This document shows positions 6,291 to 7,208 of a stretch of DNA of 7,208 bases, in pieces (the first letter of the stretch is position 1; each line of letters opens with the position of its first letter). Source of the DNA: Candidatus Fermentibacterales bacterium (GTDB taxonomy: Bacteria; Fermentibacterota; Fermentibacteria; Fermentibacterales; JAFGKQ01); contig JAFGKQ010000015.1 of NCBI GenBank assembly GCA_016928495.1, forward strand, positions 1 through 7,208, given 5' to 3'. A model generated the notes under the pieces. That model had not been told where the DNA came from and did no database searches. It worked only from the letters and a program-made list of their open reading frames with translations. The translations under genes were made by a program, and so were the position numbers.

Positions 6291-6319
6291 AATGTAAACA
6301 CAGTCACACGTAGGGTCAA
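6291..6319 (-). promoter_or_regulatory. Sigma70-type promoter of tRNA-Phe
   Basis: On the minus strand, TTGACC (6319-6314, five of six to consensus) and TACATT (6296-6291, four of six) are separated by exactly 17 bp. The -10 ends 14 bases before the tRNA 5' end, which leaves a leader of about 7-8 nt for RNase P to remove. The -35 overlaps the stop codon of the TIGR02757-family gene, so the tRNA can be transcribed independently of it. Confidence 0.6.
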
Positions 6320-7086
6320 GACGATGCCTGCGTCCGCAGGCCAGCCTCCCTGATCGCGCGCTCCAGGTCCTCCAGACGGGGACCGTCGGGCCGTATTCCA
6401 AGCCTGGTGAGGGCGAAGTCGTATCGCACTGGGTCCTCGGGCGATAGACTCCTGAAGCCCTCGGTTATATCGAGTGCGCACCTCATGTCGGCAGAGCTTC
6501 GGCAGGTGAAGCCGAGGAGCCTTCCCGCCCTGAACATGTGCGTGTCCAGAGGAACCACCAGCATCCCGGGAGAGGCGAACTCCCACCCGCCCGGATCCAC
6601 CTCGTCCCTCCTGATCATCCATCTGAGCATCAGGTTCAGCCTCTTGCAGGCGCTGCCCATGCTGGGGCGCGGCAACAGGTAGCTGCAGGAGAGCCCGGCA
6701 TGGCCCAGGATCGACCCGACCATGCTCTCCAACGCCGGAAGGAGCGTCCTCGACTCTGCGTTGCAGGAGGTCAGGCTCAGCTTCAGGCACTCGCCGAGCG
6801 AGCCGAAGCGGGCGATCACCCCGGCAGCGCCCAGGAGCACCGAGGCGAGCTCCTGTCCCGTGGTGAACCTGTGCCTGAAGGCCGACAGCTCGCGTCTTAG
6901 AGATGCGGGCTCCACCGCCGCAAGGTAGTCCCTCGGAGACGGGCCGAGGACATCGAGAACGGCACGCACGCTAGAGAGTATCTGGGCTACCCTGCCGTAG
7001 GCCAGACAGGAGGCGAGCAGCGCAACGATCTCCCTGTCGCCCGGCTCCGGGTATAGGTAGAGGAACTCCAGGGGATCCGGATGCAC
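6316..7086 (-). CDS. TIGR02757 / DUF2400 family protein
   Basis: A conserved bacterial family without an established function. Seen in the 256 residues from GTG 7084-7086: HPDPLEFLY (2-10), DREIVALLASCLAYGRVAQI (17-36), FRHRFTTG (70-77), GSACKRLNLMLRWMIRRDEV (144-163), LDTHMFRAGRLLGFT (180-194) and SPEDPVRYDFALTRLGI (215-231), all typical of the family. The LDTH segment resembles VDTHVxRxxxRLG of the endonuclease III (HhH-GPD) superfamily, whose Asp is catalytic; a DNA-related role is therefore conceivable but inferred. GTG 7084 is the only standard start in frame before the conserved core. Yet upstream codons encode LLEDLYLALNHRRF, which looks like the normal family N terminus, and the frame is open to the window edge. 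The true start is therefore probably further upstream or non-standard. The gene ends 39 bases before tRNA-Phe on the same strand. Confidence 0.88.
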   Translation of the reverse strand: MHPDPLEFLYLYPEPGDREIVALLASCLAYGRVAQILSSVRAVLDVLGPSPRDYLAAVEPASLRRELSAFRHRFTTGQELASVLLGAAGVIARFGSLGECLKLSLTSCNAESRTLLPALESMVGSILGHAGLSCSYLLPRPSMGSACKRLNLMLRWMIRRDEVDPGGWEFASPGMLVVPLDTHMFRAGRLLGFTCRSSADMRCALDITEGFRSLSPEDPVRYDFALTRLGIRPDGPRLEDLERAIREAGLRTQASS

Positions 7087-7162
7087 GAATCGGCGGTGGT
7101 TCAGGGCGAGATAGAGGTCCTCGAGAAGATCCCCGATGCCGCCGGAGGGTCTGCCGGGGATG

Positions 7163-7208
7163 TCAGTCCTCGCTGGGGCTGAAGTCCTCCTTGCCGGCTC
7201 CGCAAACC
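7163..7208 (-). CDS. 3' end of an unidentified minus-strand gene (partial)
   Basis: One frame of the last 46 bases reads VCGAGKEDFSPSED followed by TGA at 7165-7163. The acidic, Ser-containing ending looks like a natural C terminus, and it would lie just upstream of the TIGR02757-family gene in the same orientation. Only 14 codons are visible, so neither function nor reality is certain. The competing frame (the extended TIGR02757 frame) reads as Arg/Pro/Ala-rich sequence here, more like non-coding translation. Confidence 0.35.
   Translation of the reverse strand, partial: VCGAGKEDFSPSED

Overview
The window comes from a GC-rich bacterium. Arg AGG and Ile ATA codons are frequent, and a large secreted M1-type peptidase carries what looks like an outer-membrane barrel, so a diderm is likely. 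My weak guess is an uncultured lineage of the FCB/Fermentibacterota kind; nothing here fixes the taxonomy. The host must decode UGA as selenocysteine (Sec), because two genes make sense only if an in-frame UGA is read through. UGA is also the ordinary stop of four genes in the window, so this is not a global code change.

Layout. Bases 3-1409 (+): a selD gene (selenide, water dikinase) with a UGA at its catalytic Cys/Sec position (387-389), preceded in frame by an acidic, proline-rich extension that enters from beyond the window edge. Bases 1410-1530: an intergenic hairpin, a TATAAT-type promoter candidate and a good ribosome binding site. Bases 1531-2772 (+): a second, diverged selD, also with UGA at the catalytic position (1759-1761), fused at its N terminus to a small cysteine-rich, probably metal-binding domain. 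Bases 2780-5626 (+): an exported M1-family metallopeptidase with a beta-barrel-like C-terminal half, 7 bases behind selD copy 2. Bases 5627-5761: a strong GC hairpin. Bases 5762-6196 (+): a small two-helix membrane protein of unknown function. On the minus strand are tRNA-Phe(GAA) at 6201-6276 with its own promoter, a TIGR02757/DUF2400-family protein at 6316-7086 whose frame stays open to the window edge, and the last codons of another gene.

The main point is the tandem pair of selenoprotein SelDs. Both make selenophosphate, the Se donor for Sec-tRNA, and both need Sec for their own synthesis, so the pair is self-dependent. Both have the same active-site form, CAG-Sec-A-x-K. Both are followed by a hairpin with an identical GGC triloop 23-25 bases after the UGA, a convincing bacterial SECIS candidate. 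Each carries a different N-terminal appendage, which suggests the copies have separate roles. Routine gene calling would split each into two fragments or drop the N-terminal half. The peptidase, membrane protein, tRNA and TIGR02757 gene look like ordinary neighbours with no clear link to selenium.
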